From assembly GCF_964036645.1 (NCBI RefSeq), contig NZ_OZ038525.1, positions 620,001 through 684,000 on the forward strand: DNA of 64,000 bases, in the 5' to 3' direction. This stretch comes from Tenacibaculum sp. 190524A02b (GTDB taxonomy: Bacteria; Bacteroidota; Bacteroidia; Flavobacteriales; Flavobacteriaceae). This document shows positions 40,491 through 48,868 of this stretch, piece by piece. A model generated the notes under the pieces. That model had not been told where the DNA came from. It saw only the letters and a list, made by a program, of their open reading frames with translations, and ran no database searches. Numbering within the stretch: the stretch's first letter is position 1; every line of letters begins with the position of its first letter. The position numbers were made by a program, and so were the translations under genes.

Positions 40491-40825
40491 TAACCCCTTA
40501 AAGGTTTAGCGTAATTTTAGTGTTACCTATGGGTTTAACGTAGCGTTTTTTTGGGTATAAAAGGTTCATAACTCAAAGGAATGTTTTCTTTTTTAATACT
40601 TTAATAGCTGTATTTATAATGATTATCTAAATCAGAATAACATAGAAAAATTGGTCTTTATTTAGTAAAATAATTTAAATTTGGTCAACAGAAAAAAGGA
40701 TTTAATCCCCATAATAAACCATAGGTAAAACAGATACCGCATAGTTCAACTACGGATTAAATCAAAATGCGCCTTTGGCTTATATGATTTAATCCTATAA
40801 TGTTATATGTGCAATTAAAAACTGA
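40491..40825. other. non-coding stretch with inverted repeats ahead of the second cassette-like gene
   Basis: No gene. GGATTTAATCC occurs at 40698-40708, and a perfect 10-bp hairpin GGATTAAATC (40754-40763) / GATTTAATCC (40786-40795) lies ahead of the motif GTTATATGTGCAATT, 5-10 nt before the ATG at 40826. The hairpin plus GTTAT core again resembles an attC-type junction. Confidence 0.5.
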
Positions 40826-41125
40826 ATGGGATTTAAAGTAGGAAAAAATGTTCCACCAATGGAACGAGAATTAATATATTTCCTTGCTGACCTTTGTGTG
40901 AAATGGGGTTTTTGCATCCCTCCTGATGAACATGAAGAAATTTCAAAAAAGAAACACTATCAAGCGATTGAATTTGCAGAAGATGTGGTTAATGCAGAAG
41001 GCATGGAAGGCTATTTGGGATGGGTAAATCGAATAGCAGAACGTTTCAGAGAAAGGTTCGGAGCAGATGAAATTGATTCAAAGACTTTTGTGGACAGAGT
41101 AAGAGGAAATAAAGAAAATTGGTAA
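40826..41125 (+). CDS. small uncharacterised protein in cassette-like array
   Basis: A 99-residue acidic/basic mixed protein beginning MGFKVGKNVPPMERELIYFL and containing VKWGFCIPPDEHEEISKKKH and NAEGMEGYLGWVNRIAERFR. No signal peptide or membrane helix; probably helical. Family not recognised. It is bounded on both sides by hairpin-forming junctions. Confidence 0.6.
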   Translation: MGFKVGKNVPPMERELIYFLADLCVKWGFCIPPDEHEEISKKKHYQAIEFAEDVVNAEGMEGYLGWVNRIAERFRERFGADEIDSKTFVDRVRGNKENW

Positions 41126-41185
41126 ACAAATCATAGCCACCTACCGGTAGGCTACGCTTGTTATACTAAAGGTTGTGTGTAATTG
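41124..41185 (+). repeat. attC-like junction repeat, copy 1 (CAAATCATAGC family)
   Basis: Nested inverted repeats: AACAA / TTGTT outside, TAGCC / GGCTA inside, around a 12-nt self-complementary core CCTACCGGTAGG, then GTTGTGTGTAATT. It shares CAAATCATAGC and GCTTGTTATA at matching positions with 42480-42517, about 60 nt of homology in the same orientation. The next gene starts 11 nt later. Confidence 0.65.
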
Positions 41186-41195
41186 GAATTAAATT

Positions 41196-41690
41196 ATGGA
41201 TGAATTAAGTAAATTGAAAAAAACTCAAACAGACTTTATAAGCAAATTAGGAATTGGAGCTTTCGCTTACATTGCTATCAGTGAATTTTGCGATCTAATT
41301 GAATACTTATTTAAGAACATCTTAATAATTACTGGAACAGTAGCTAAAACTATTATTTGGTTACCTGAAGTAATGAGTTTAATTCTTTTTACAATAATTG
41401 TGATTTTGGGAATAAAAAAATACAATGAACCGATTGGAATGGATACTCAAAAAATTTTGAAATCATTAATAAAGATGTTCTTTGGAATTTTAGTATTACA
41501 GTTTTTATTCACGTATTTCGGAACTGACTTTTTGCTGGAAAAATATTCAACGGAATTTGATAATTATGCAAAAGCAAATAAAGGAAGTTTAATGTTACGT
41601 GGATACCTTGCATTCCTTCCAATTTTACAATTCGTTATATTAGCGATTATACTATTTTTGAATAAAAAAATAGTTGCCAACAATTTATAA
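41196..41690 (+). CDS. uncharacterised membrane protein in cassette-like array
   Basis: A 164-residue protein with about four hydrophobic segments: LGIGAFAYIAISEFCDLIEY, VMSLILFTIIVILGI, MFFGILVLQFLFTYFG and YLAFLPILQFVILAIILFLN. The N-terminus is hydrophilic (MDELSKLKKTQTDF). Family not recognised. Same strand as the other array genes, flanked by hairpin junctions. Confidence 0.65.
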   Translation: MDELSKLKKTQTDFISKLGIGAFAYIAISEFCDLIEYLFKNILIITGTVAKTIIWLPEVMSLILFTIIVILGIKKYNEPIGMDTQKILKSLIKMFFGILVLQFLFTYFGTDFLLEKYSTEFDNYAKANKGSLMLRGYLAFLPILQFVILAIILFLNKKIVANNL

Positions 41691-41694
41691 CCGC

Positions 41695-41750
41695 AATAAC
41701 GGCAGATTCGACTACGTCCGAATCCACTCGGAATTGCTAACATTAGTGCT
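41695..41750 (+). repeat. attC-like junction upstream of the AlkB-like gene
   Basis: GATTCG (41705-41710) pairs with CGAATC (41719-41724), with outer GCAA... against TTGC, and the stretch ends TTGCTAACATTAGTGC. A further 70 nt without clear structure separate it from the ATG at 41820. Confidence 0.45.
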
Positions 41751-41819
41751 AAACCGAAAATTAACACATATTAACCCGTAACTGATGGTTGTATAAGACC
41801 GTAAGCCACAAGTATACAA

Positions 41820-42332
41820 ATGAAGGGAATAACATTTATAGAGAATTTCATAGATAATTCAACGGAATTGTTTGATAAATTAAAAAACAATGTTGAGTGG
41901 GATGAAAGAATGTCTGCTCGAAAAACTGCGAGTTATGGAAAAGCATATAACTATTCTCAAATAAGCTATCCTTTTCAAGAATTCACACCAGAGCTGAACG
42001 TTATAATTGAATCAATTAATAATACACTTAAATTCAAACCGAATAATTGCTTAATTAATTATTATTTGGACGGAAAATCTAAAATGGGATTTCATTCTGA
42101 TCAGACCGATATATTGCAAGAAAATACAGGAGTCGGAATAGTATCAATTGGAGAAACTCGAATTTTAAGGTTCCGAAATATCAAAAATCGAGAAATAATA
42201 AAGGATTTTGAACTCCCGTCTGGTTCGTTTATTTATATGACCAACAAAGTTCAAGATGAATGGCAACACGCAATTCCAAAATCAGACACTGAAAATGGAC
42301 GAATGAGTTTGACTTTTAGAAAAATGAAATAA
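41820..42332 (+). CDS. AlkB-like 2-oxoglutarate/Fe(II) dioxygenase
   Basis: A 170-residue protein. The iron ligands are visible as GFHSDQTD (His-x-Asp) and DEWQHAIPKS (distal His), and the 2-oxoglutarate Arg as GRMSLTFRK. NNCLINYYLDGKSKMGFHSD is the AlkB nucleotide-recognition and iron region. AlkB enzymes demethylate alkylated bases in DNA or RNA. At 170 residues it is a short member. It lies in the cassette-like array; a 45-codon frame is coupled to it by TAATG. Confidence 0.85.
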   Translation: MKGITFIENFIDNSTELFDKLKNNVEWDERMSARKTASYGKAYNYSQISYPFQEFTPELNVIIESINNTLKFKPNNCLINYYLDGKSKMGFHSDQTDILQENTGVGIVSIGETRILRFRNIKNREIIKDFELPSGSFIYMTNKVQDEWQHAIPKSDTENGRMSLTFRKMK

Positions 42333-42469
42333 TGCACGAGCCTTGCGAGAAAAGATTAAAACATAAAGCTGATTTCAGAGAAAGAGCGACATTTTCAGTA
42401 GATTACGAAGTAATTGAAATATTTAGATTTGAAAATAAACCGAACAAAAAATATATAAAAAGGGGCTAA
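42332..42469 (+). CDS. small ORF coupled to the AlkB-like gene
   Basis: A 45-codon frame whose ATG overlaps the stop codon of the AlkB-like gene (TAATG). Product: MHEPCEKRLKHKADFRERAT followed by FSVDYEVIEIFRF and a Lys-rich end. The stop lies exactly where the junction repeat starts (GGGGCTAAC). The tight coupling and position between two junctions argue for a real gene or for the end of a broken one. Family not recognised. Confidence 0.4.
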   Translation: MHEPCEKRLKHKADFRERATFSVDYEVIEIFRFENKPNKKYIKRG

Positions 42470-42536
42470 CACTGTATAGCAAATCATAGCAGCTTACGTC
42501 AGGTTAAGCTTGTTATATTAACCGTTATACGTTATT
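42470..42536 (+). repeat. attC-like junction repeat, copy 2 (CAAATCATAGC family)
   Basis: GCTTA (42492-42496) pairs with TAAGC (42505-42509); outside, GTATAGCAA faces TTGTTATA. It ends TTAACCGTTATACGTTATT before the ATG at 42543. CAAATCATAGC and GCTTGTTATA are identical to the copy at 41126-41164, but the hairpin core differs with compensating changes, as expected for structure-selected sites. Confidence 0.65.
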
Positions 42537-42542
42537 AAAAAA

Positions 42543-43646
42543 ATGAAAAACACCATTTTTACATATGAAGAAGCAGTAAAGAAAATTGATTCAATTGGAG
42601 GAAAACCAATTGTAATAGAAGCTCAATGGGACGGAGATACTCAAGGTTGGTTTCTATGTATGTTTGTAATTGTAAGAACAGGAATTTTCAAAAAAACAGA
42701 ATCGTCACACTATTTAGGAACAATTTCTTTAGGAGGAGATATTAGATTATTTCAAGGAATTGCTCCACCATATCCAGAGGCAAAAGTGGCACAAGAAATT
42801 GGTGAAAAATTAAAAGAAAAATATGGTTTAGAGTTTTTCTTTCCCTCACCAAATAATCCAGATGATGACTGCCCAAGGTGGACAGAGAGACATAGAGCCA
42901 TTAATTGTGTAGATTGCAATAAATTAATCATTCCAACTGACAGTCCATATTTGCCAAAAGAGATTTGCTATAATTGTCATTTAGAGAGAGAGAGAAATCA
43001 AAGTATAATAGATGAAGAACCATACGATGACGGAGTAAATATGTACTTATATAAAAAAGGTGAATTTCAAAGTTTAGGATATTGTTCAAACTTTGAAAGT
43101 TTCAAAATAGCTCCATTTATAAAAGAGAAAGTCGAAGTAGTTAATAATGAGTTGGGAATCAAAATTATAACAATTTCACAATCCGAAATAGAAAAATTAA
43201 TTCAAGACTTGGAGATTGAAATCGACAAGCAATTTTTGGAATATGAAGAGCCTAATATTGAAAAACGAATGTTAAGATTCGTAACAACTCAAAAGGTGAA
43301 GTATAAAGAAAAAGAATTTGAATTGATGAATAGATTTAATTCTAATCATGAAAATTTGAGAGGATTAATATCCTGTTTCGATACGGCAAAAAGAGCCTTT
43401 TCAGAAAATTTTGAATACAAGATTTATTTCAAGAAAGGGATAACTCATAGAGATGATTCAATTCTTAGATTTGTCAATTATTCAGGAAAAGGCAAAACTA
43501 AACTTGACCAAATCTATGAAAGATTTAATGGAGTTATTTCAACTGAAGAAGTGGACAAAACCATAGAAAAATTAGTGAAAATAAATTGCCTTAAATTAAA
43601 TAATGATGAAGCTGAAGTGACAGAAATTGGAAAAAATATTATTTAA
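42543..43646 (+). CDS. uncharacterised protein with CxxC-CxxC zinc-ribbon-like region in cassette-like array
   Basis: A 367-residue protein not recognised as a whole. N-terminal 110 residues: KKIDSIGGKPIVIEAQWDGD, GWFLCMFVIVRTGIF, HYLGTISLGGDIRLFQG. Residues about 121-145 carry INCVDCNKLI and EICYNCHLER, two CxxC pairs fitting a zinc ribbon. The C-terminal half is charged and ends with a possible winged-helix segment (STEEVDKTIEKLVKINCLKL, NNDEAEVTEIGKNII). No signal peptide. It is the largest gene in the array. Confidence 0.68.
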   Translation: MKNTIFTYEEAVKKIDSIGGKPIVIEAQWDGDTQGWFLCMFVIVRTGIFKKTESSHYLGTISLGGDIRLFQGIAPPYPEAKVAQEIGEKLKEKYGLEFFFPSPNNPDDDCPRWTERHRAINCVDCNKLIIPTDSPYLPKEICYNCHLERERNQSIIDEEPYDDGVNMYLYKKGEFQSLGYCSNFESFKIAPFIKEKVEVVNNELGIKIITISQSEIEKLIQDLEIEIDKQFLEYEEPNIEKRMLRFVTTQKVKYKEKEFELMNRFNSNHENLRGLISCFDTAKRAFSENFEYKIYFKKGITHRDDSILRFVNYSGKGKTKLDQIYERFNGVISTEEVDKTIEKLVKINCLKLNNDEAEVTEIGKNII

Positions 43647-43655
43647 AAAAAGAAA

Positions 43656-43755
43656 ATGAACGAACAACAATGGGTTGAGTTATGTTGGTGAGTTACTCGG
43701 ACTAATTTATGGAGTGGTGTATCAATTAAAATTAAGAAAAGTCAGCTCACAATAA
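43656..43755 (+). pseudogene. possible frameshifted remnant of a small membrane-protein gene
   Basis: ATG at 43656 gives MNEQQWVELCW and stops. Shifting one base continues YVGELLGLIYGVVYQLKLRK and VSSQ up to a TAA that lies in the start of the next junction repeat. The joined product would be a small protein with one hydrophobic segment. Likely a decayed or truncated cassette gene. Confidence 0.3.
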
Positions 43756-43800
43756 CTAAGTCTTCGGACAGGTAGCAGGCCAAAGTCTGAAGAAGGTGTG
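43751..43800 (+). repeat. dispersed hairpin repeat, copy 2 (TCTTCGGAC family)
   Basis: AATAACTAAGTCTTCGGAC is identical to 40438-40456; then CCAAAGTCTGAAGA pairs back with TCTTCGGAC. Ends GGTGTGAATT. It closes the array, 108 nt before the stop of the first core gene on the other strand. Confidence 0.7.
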
Positions 43801-43847
43801 AATTATATCATTCTGAATTAAACAACTAACTATTAATAGCTAAAAAT

Positions 43848-43883
43848 AAAAAAGGATACTTACAAAAATGAAGTATCCTTTTT
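43848..43883. terminator. bidirectional intrinsic terminator
   Basis: A-run plus GGATACTT / AAGTATCC arms plus T-run around a 9-nt loop, symmetrical, between the array (plus strand) and the beta-barrel gene (minus strand). It serves the minus-strand gene 25 nt away and could stop array transcripts too. Confidence 0.8.
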
Positions 43884-43907
43884 CGTGTATTAAAAATATT
43901 TTATTGT

Positions 43908-45686
43908 TTAAAACATAGAATCAAATTTCCATGTTAAACCAGCCATAGCTTGAAAACCTTGAACGTTATAATTAGTATAACGTTGGTAGTTGGTATTCAT
44001 AATATTTTTTAAGTTAAGAAAAACAGAAAAATCATCATGGAAATGATAACCACCATTTAAGTTAATATCAATATAACTATCTAAGTTAATCACATCAAAA
44101 GGAGCTACATCAGTACCAGCGTATTGCACACCTTTTCGTTCACCAACAAAGAAAATATTAGCGCCAGCATACCATTTATCAACTTTATAACTACCAAATA
44201 ATTCCCCTTTAATTTGTGGAATATTCCATGGTTGTAATTCATTCTCTAAAGTAAACTTATTAAAGGTAACATTACCACCAACTATTAAATCTTTAATACC
44301 TTCAAAAGCAACTTCACCAAAAACAGAAATCAATTTAGTATCATCATACAATACTCTAAAAGAATTCCCATATTCATAGCCATATAAGAAGAAACCATTG
44401 TTACCAGTACCTCTATTTCCATCAGATTTAGAATAATTTAACGTATGAAGAGCATAATCTTCAATATCAGCATAACTACCTTTTACATTATAACTAAATT
44501 GTTGCCCTAATTTACCTCTTAAACCACCAAATGCACTATACTTTGTATTGGTTTGGGTAATATTTAAAGAAGGAGAAACAAAAGGGTTTTCTTCTGTAAA
44601 CTTTCTAAAAGAATTATTTTCCAAGTCACCAGAAGCCCCTATGTAAATATCAACAAAATCCTTTACAATAGGATATGAAATTTCAACATCAGGATACACT
44701 AATAAGTTGGTTAAACTATTTTCTAAATCGAGTCCTAAATATGCTTTAGCACCTAATTTAACTGCCAAATCACGAACCGCAAATTTATAAGTAGGATGTA
44801 AACCTAAGTTAAAAAAGCTATATTTTATTTCAGTAGGAGCTTCGTAAGAAAAAGCAAATTTTCCTGCTAAATAATAGGTAGATAAAGTTAGAGATAAATC
44901 GTTCATATCTCTATGAATTCTATCTAAAGGAAAAATAAAATTAGCGTTTGCATCAATATTAACTTCTGAACTACTAAATGCGTCTGAGAAAAAATAAGCA
45001 GAACCATCTATAGTATTAATTAAAGAATCATCAAAAGCAACATTTCCATAGATGTTATAAAAGCCAAAAGTTTGAGAAGGATCAATACTTGAAATAACAG
45101 ATTCACGAAAATCAATATTAGTAGGCAAGCCATACCAGCTATACTTATTACGTTCTAAATTTAAACCTGCTTCCCATGTATATAAACGCTCTACCTGTTT
45201 GTAGGATATATCTACATCCATATTATAAAAAGTACTACTTAACTGTGTATTTTGAACAGGATCAAGAGATAGAATAAAGTTTGCATAAACCCCCAATTCA
45301 CTATCATGACTTAGATTACGTCTATAAAAACCTTCCAGAAAAGGAGCTATTTGCATACCAAAACCAGCAGAAACATAATTGTCATATAAACGTTCGCGTT
45401 TACCTAAATCTATTTTTTTCATAGCACCACTTTTAGGAATAAAAGTAGAAGCTACAGGAACAGAAATAATTTGATAATCAAGTTTTTTCTTTTCAGTATC
45501 CTTAGAATGCGTTATTGTAGGTTTTTGTTTTATTTTAAACGCATCAGTAATTTTAGGAACATACGAGGTAACAACTTTTACTACCTCGGTTTTTATAATA
45601 GTATCTTTAGCTTTGTTTGTTGTTTCTTCTTGTGCATTTACAAATGATATTGTAAATAAAACAAGTAACCATACGTGCTTTCTCAT
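43908..45686 (-). CDS. outer-membrane beta-barrel protein (TonB-dependent receptor-like)
   Basis: A 592-residue protein from the ATG at 45686, which gives the signal peptide MRKHVWLLVLFTISFVNAQ; an upstream TTG would hide it. No plug domain is visible. The body shows many amphipathic strands, and the end (VFLNLKNIMNTNYQRYTNYN ... QAMAGLTWKF) is like the last strands of TonB-dependent receptors. It follows the TPR gene by 30 nt on the same strand, a pairing I recall as common in Flavobacteriaceae, so the two probably act together in the envelope. Substrate unknown. Confidence 0.75.
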   Translation of the reverse strand: MRKHVWLLVLFTISFVNAQEETTNKAKDTIIKTEVVKVVTSYVPKITDAFKIKQKPTITHSKDTEKKKLDYQIISVPVASTFIPKSGAMKKIDLGKRERLYDNYVSAGFGMQIAPFLEGFYRRNLSHDSELGVYANFILSLDPVQNTQLSSTFYNMDVDISYKQVERLYTWEAGLNLERNKYSWYGLPTNIDFRESVISSIDPSQTFGFYNIYGNVAFDDSLINTIDGSAYFFSDAFSSSEVNIDANANFIFPLDRIHRDMNDLSLTLSTYYLAGKFAFSYEAPTEIKYSFFNLGLHPTYKFAVRDLAVKLGAKAYLGLDLENSLTNLLVYPDVEISYPIVKDFVDIYIGASGDLENNSFRKFTEENPFVSPSLNITQTNTKYSAFGGLRGKLGQQFSYNVKGSYADIEDYALHTLNYSKSDGNRGTGNNGFFLYGYEYGNSFRVLYDDTKLISVFGEVAFEGIKDLIVGGNVTFNKFTLENELQPWNIPQIKGELFGSYKVDKWYAGANIFFVGERKGVQYAGTDVAPFDVINLDSYIDINLNGGYHFHDDFSVFLNLKNIMNTNYQRYTNYNVQGFQAMAGLTWKFDSMF

Positions 45687-45716
45687 GTAATTCAAATGTT
45701 TAGCTTTTAACAAAAT

Positions 45717-48700
45717 TTAGTTTTGTTTAGTTACTGATTCGTTGGTTTTAGCTTCTTTGTTTTTTATAGAAGTAAGCTCATTTTTAGCCTCCTCAATAAC
45801 ATCTTTAAATTGAGGGAAGTTTTTAATAATACTTTCTAAAATATAAGTGGCTTGATAAGCATCTTTTAAAGCATAATAATTCTTAGCCATAATAACATAA
45901 CTCTTAACTCCCCAATATTTATAGTTAGAGTAGTTAGCAATTAAATCTTGAATAGCTTTATTAGAATCTTCATACGCCTTTTGATCATTTAAGAAAAAGG
46001 CATTATAGTACAAACACTCAGCTTTTAGCTTACCAGTAGCTTTTTTATTAACCTCGTTAAAGTATTCTTCCGCTGTAATAAAGTCATTTGTTTCAAAAGC
46101 AGCTCTAGCAATAATTATTTGAGCATCTTCAGCTACTTTAGTATCTAATTTGCCATAACCCAATACTTTTTCGGCATAGGTAATAGCGTTATCATATTGT
46201 TTACCTTTATAAAAGCCTTTCATTAAATTACTTTGAGCAAAAATGATATTTTGAGGGTAATTCGCCTCTTTTTCTAACTGTTGTAATACAGTCATACCAT
46301 TTTTCCAATCATCATTGTCTAAATAAATTTGAGCAAGTTTAACCAGAGACTCCTCAGTAAATTCACTCTTAGCTTGTTTAGTAACATATGCATAATGCGG
46401 AGCAGCTTCCTGTTTTTGATTCAATTTATGTAAAGACTGTGCTAAATAAAAATGAGCTTTTAAAGCATTTACACCATTTGGAAAACGCTGTAAATAGTTA
46501 CGGAAACCAGCCGTGGCTTTTTCAGGATTATTCTCTAAAAATTTATTTTCAGCAGCTTGATATGTAGCGTTGTCTAGTTCTGCATCAGATACGTTTACAA
46601 ACTTTACATTTTTAACCCAATCAGCATAAACATCTACCTTTCCTATATCAATATATACATTTTTAACATTGGTAACGGCTTGTTTAGCTTCATTCGAGTT
46701 AGGAAATTTAGCAACTACTTCCTTATACTTTTGCAAAGCTTTAGTACTGTTGTTATTGTTATAATATAATAACCCTTGACGTAATAACACACTTGGAATA
46801 TAGCTACTTGTAGGGTGTTTGGTAACCAAAGTATTGTATGTGTTTTGCGCCTTTTGTACTTTATTTTTACTACTATAGGTATTTGCTAATTGAAAAAGAG
46901 CATCGTCTTTTAATTGTGAGTCAACATAATCGGTAGCCAAGGTTTGTAAGCTACTTATTTTAGCATCACTTTTACCTAAAAGACCATAACTCATAGCTGT
47001 TTGGTATTGTGAATAATCAGCACCAGTTCCGCCTTCATCAATTACTTTTTTATAGGCATCAATGGCTTGGTTGTACTGTTTAGTAGCGTAAAAAGAATCT
47101 CCCAATCTATTCGAAGCATCATCATTTAAATCTGTATTTTCACTATTTTTAGCTAAAAACTTTTTGAAATGGTTTGAAGCATCTGTGTATTTTTTCAGTT
47201 TAAAATAGGTGTAACCGATGTTATAATCTAATTGATTAATATTTTGAACAGTATCTTCTTTTACTAATAAAAATTGTGTTAAAGCATTTTTATAGTTTCC
47301 TAATAAATAGTTAGTTTCAGCTAACCAATAATTTGCTTGATTGGTAGTAGATGGATTTTCAGCTTTAGTAGCATTATTAAAAAAAGGTTTAGCCTCTTTT
47401 ACTTTTTGTTCATTAAATAACTGAATACCTCTGTATAAAGAAACTTCATTCGCTAATTTTTGATTTTCAGGATTCTTCTTATCACTATTTAAGTAGGCAA
47501 GTGCACCTACATAATCTTGTTGATGTAAATAGGAAGTAATTAATAATTGATTGATCTCAGCACTAGCAGAAGAGTATGGATATTTTGCTAAGAACTCTTT
47601 TAACACTTCAGGAACACTCTTATAAGGGTTTCCTTGTTCATAACTTAATTTAGCATAGTTTAACCAAGCTCCTTCTTTAATTTTAGGATCAAAGTCCATT
47701 TCACTAGCATTTTTAAAAGCATTTAATGCTTCTACTTTTTTGTCAAGTTCTAAATAACATTCACCCAAATGGTAATAGGCATTCTGAGCAACTTTGTTAG
47801 TTCCGCCAATAATTTTATTAAAGTTATTAATAGCAGTTTCGTAATCCTTTTGTTTATAAAAAGCATAGCCTAAATAGTAATAATCAGTATTTGTCCATTT
47901 ACCATTTTTACCTTTGTAAGCTTTTAAATAAGGAATGGCTTTTTCATATTGTTTTAAGTTGAAATAACTTTCTCCTATAATTTTAGAAATTTGAGAAACT
48001 TCCTTTTTATCTTTAGAGGTCTCTAGTAATTTCTCTCCAATTTGTACAGACTTATCAAACCTTCCAGCTTTAAAACTAATATCTAAAATATAATAATTGG
48101 CTTTTGCTTGATAAGTAGCATCATTAGCTAACTGACTTAAGTTATCTTCAGCTTCCCCAAAGTTTTCTTGTTTATAGGCAACATACCCGTAGTAATAACG
48201 AGCATCTGTTCCATAAATAGGATTTCCTAATAAAGTTTTAAATCTAGCCTTAGCATCTTTTAAATAATTAGAAACTAATAAAGCATAGCCCATTTTATAA
48301 TTTAATTCATCTTTTGCTGGTTGATTTAACAACTTTTCATTTACCTTTTGATACCATCTTAAAGCATGTGAAGCTTTTCTGTTAGCAAAATAGTAGTTCC
48401 CTACATTTAAATAAGCGTTATCCTTCTTGTTATTGTGCGGATAATTTTTAACAAAATTTAAAACCTTATAATTAGCATCATCTTGATTTAGCTTTATAGC
48501 ACACATAGCATCATAGTAATCAGCATCCGCTTTTAAAGTCTTATGAGAAGCAGATTCCTTAGAAGCTTTAATAAAAAGCTTTTGTGCTGCTGCATAAGCT
48601 TTACTATTATAAAGTTCCATAGCTTTGTAGTAATCAGCACTCTCCGCAGTGTTGAAAGCCGTTTTTTGCGAAAAAATAGTGGTAGTAAAAGTGATTATTA

Positions 48701-48740
48701 ATAAAAAGAAATAGCGTTTTTTGATACAATTAATCCTCAT
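45717..48740 (-). CDS. large exported tetratricopeptide-repeat protein
   Basis: A 1007-residue protein with a signal peptide (KKRYFFLLIITFTTTIFSQK) and TPR units along almost the whole length; examples are YYLGYAFYKQKDYETAINNF, YHLGECYLELDKKVEALNAF, NRLGDSFYATKQYNQAIDAY and FYLAQSLHKLNQKQEAAPHY. Such proteins are scaffolds for periplasmic or outer-membrane complexes. It precedes the beta-barrel gene and diverges from ftsE across 128 nt. Confidence 0.88.
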   Translation of the reverse strand: MRINCIKKRYFFLLIITFTTTIFSQKTAFNTAESADYYKAMELYNSKAYAAAQKLFIKASKESASHKTLKADADYYDAMCAIKLNQDDANYKVLNFVKNYPHNNKKDNAYLNVGNYYFANRKASHALRWYQKVNEKLLNQPAKDELNYKMGYALLVSNYLKDAKARFKTLLGNPIYGTDARYYYGYVAYKQENFGEAEDNLSQLANDATYQAKANYYILDISFKAGRFDKSVQIGEKLLETSKDKKEVSQISKIIGESYFNLKQYEKAIPYLKAYKGKNGKWTNTDYYYLGYAFYKQKDYETAINNFNKIIGGTNKVAQNAYYHLGECYLELDKKVEALNAFKNASEMDFDPKIKEGAWLNYAKLSYEQGNPYKSVPEVLKEFLAKYPYSSASAEINQLLITSYLHQQDYVGALAYLNSDKKNPENQKLANEVSLYRGIQLFNEQKVKEAKPFFNNATKAENPSTTNQANYWLAETNYLLGNYKNALTQFLLVKEDTVQNINQLDYNIGYTYFKLKKYTDASNHFKKFLAKNSENTDLNDDASNRLGDSFYATKQYNQAIDAYKKVIDEGGTGADYSQYQTAMSYGLLGKSDAKISSLQTLATDYVDSQLKDDALFQLANTYSSKNKVQKAQNTYNTLVTKHPTSSYIPSVLLRQGLLYYNNNNSTKALQKYKEVVAKFPNSNEAKQAVTNVKNVYIDIGKVDVYADWVKNVKFVNVSDAELDNATYQAAENKFLENNPEKATAGFRNYLQRFPNGVNALKAHFYLAQSLHKLNQKQEAAPHYAYVTKQAKSEFTEESLVKLAQIYLDNDDWKNGMTVLQQLEKEANYPQNIIFAQSNLMKGFYKGKQYDNAITYAEKVLGYGKLDTKVAEDAQIIIARAAFETNDFITAEEYFNEVNKKATGKLKAECLYYNAFFLNDQKAYEDSNKAIQDLIANYSNYKYWGVKSYVIMAKNYYALKDAYQATYILESIIKNFPQFKDVIEEAKNELTSIKNKEAKTNESVTKQN

Positions 48741-48817
48741 ATTTTTAAGTTATCTAAAACTATAACGTAAGTTTTTGTTATTTGTTGGCAAGAATAAATA
48801 TTCAAAAGTAAGAAATG

Positions 48818-48849
48818 TTGCAGAATTAAATAATAAAATTTTAGTTTTG
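48818..48849 (+). promoter_or_regulatory. promoter of ftsE
   Basis: TTG at 48818-48820 and TAGTTTTG at 48842-48849 are 21 nt apart, a good flavobacterial -33/-7 pair. The ATG of ftsE is 20 nt downstream. Confidence 0.65.
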
Positions 48850-48868
48850 TAAAAAACAAATTTAGTTT

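Noticed and set aside
45687..45713. Longer start (TTG) for the beta-barrel gene
   Set aside because: It would bury the signal peptide that begins at the ATG at 45686.
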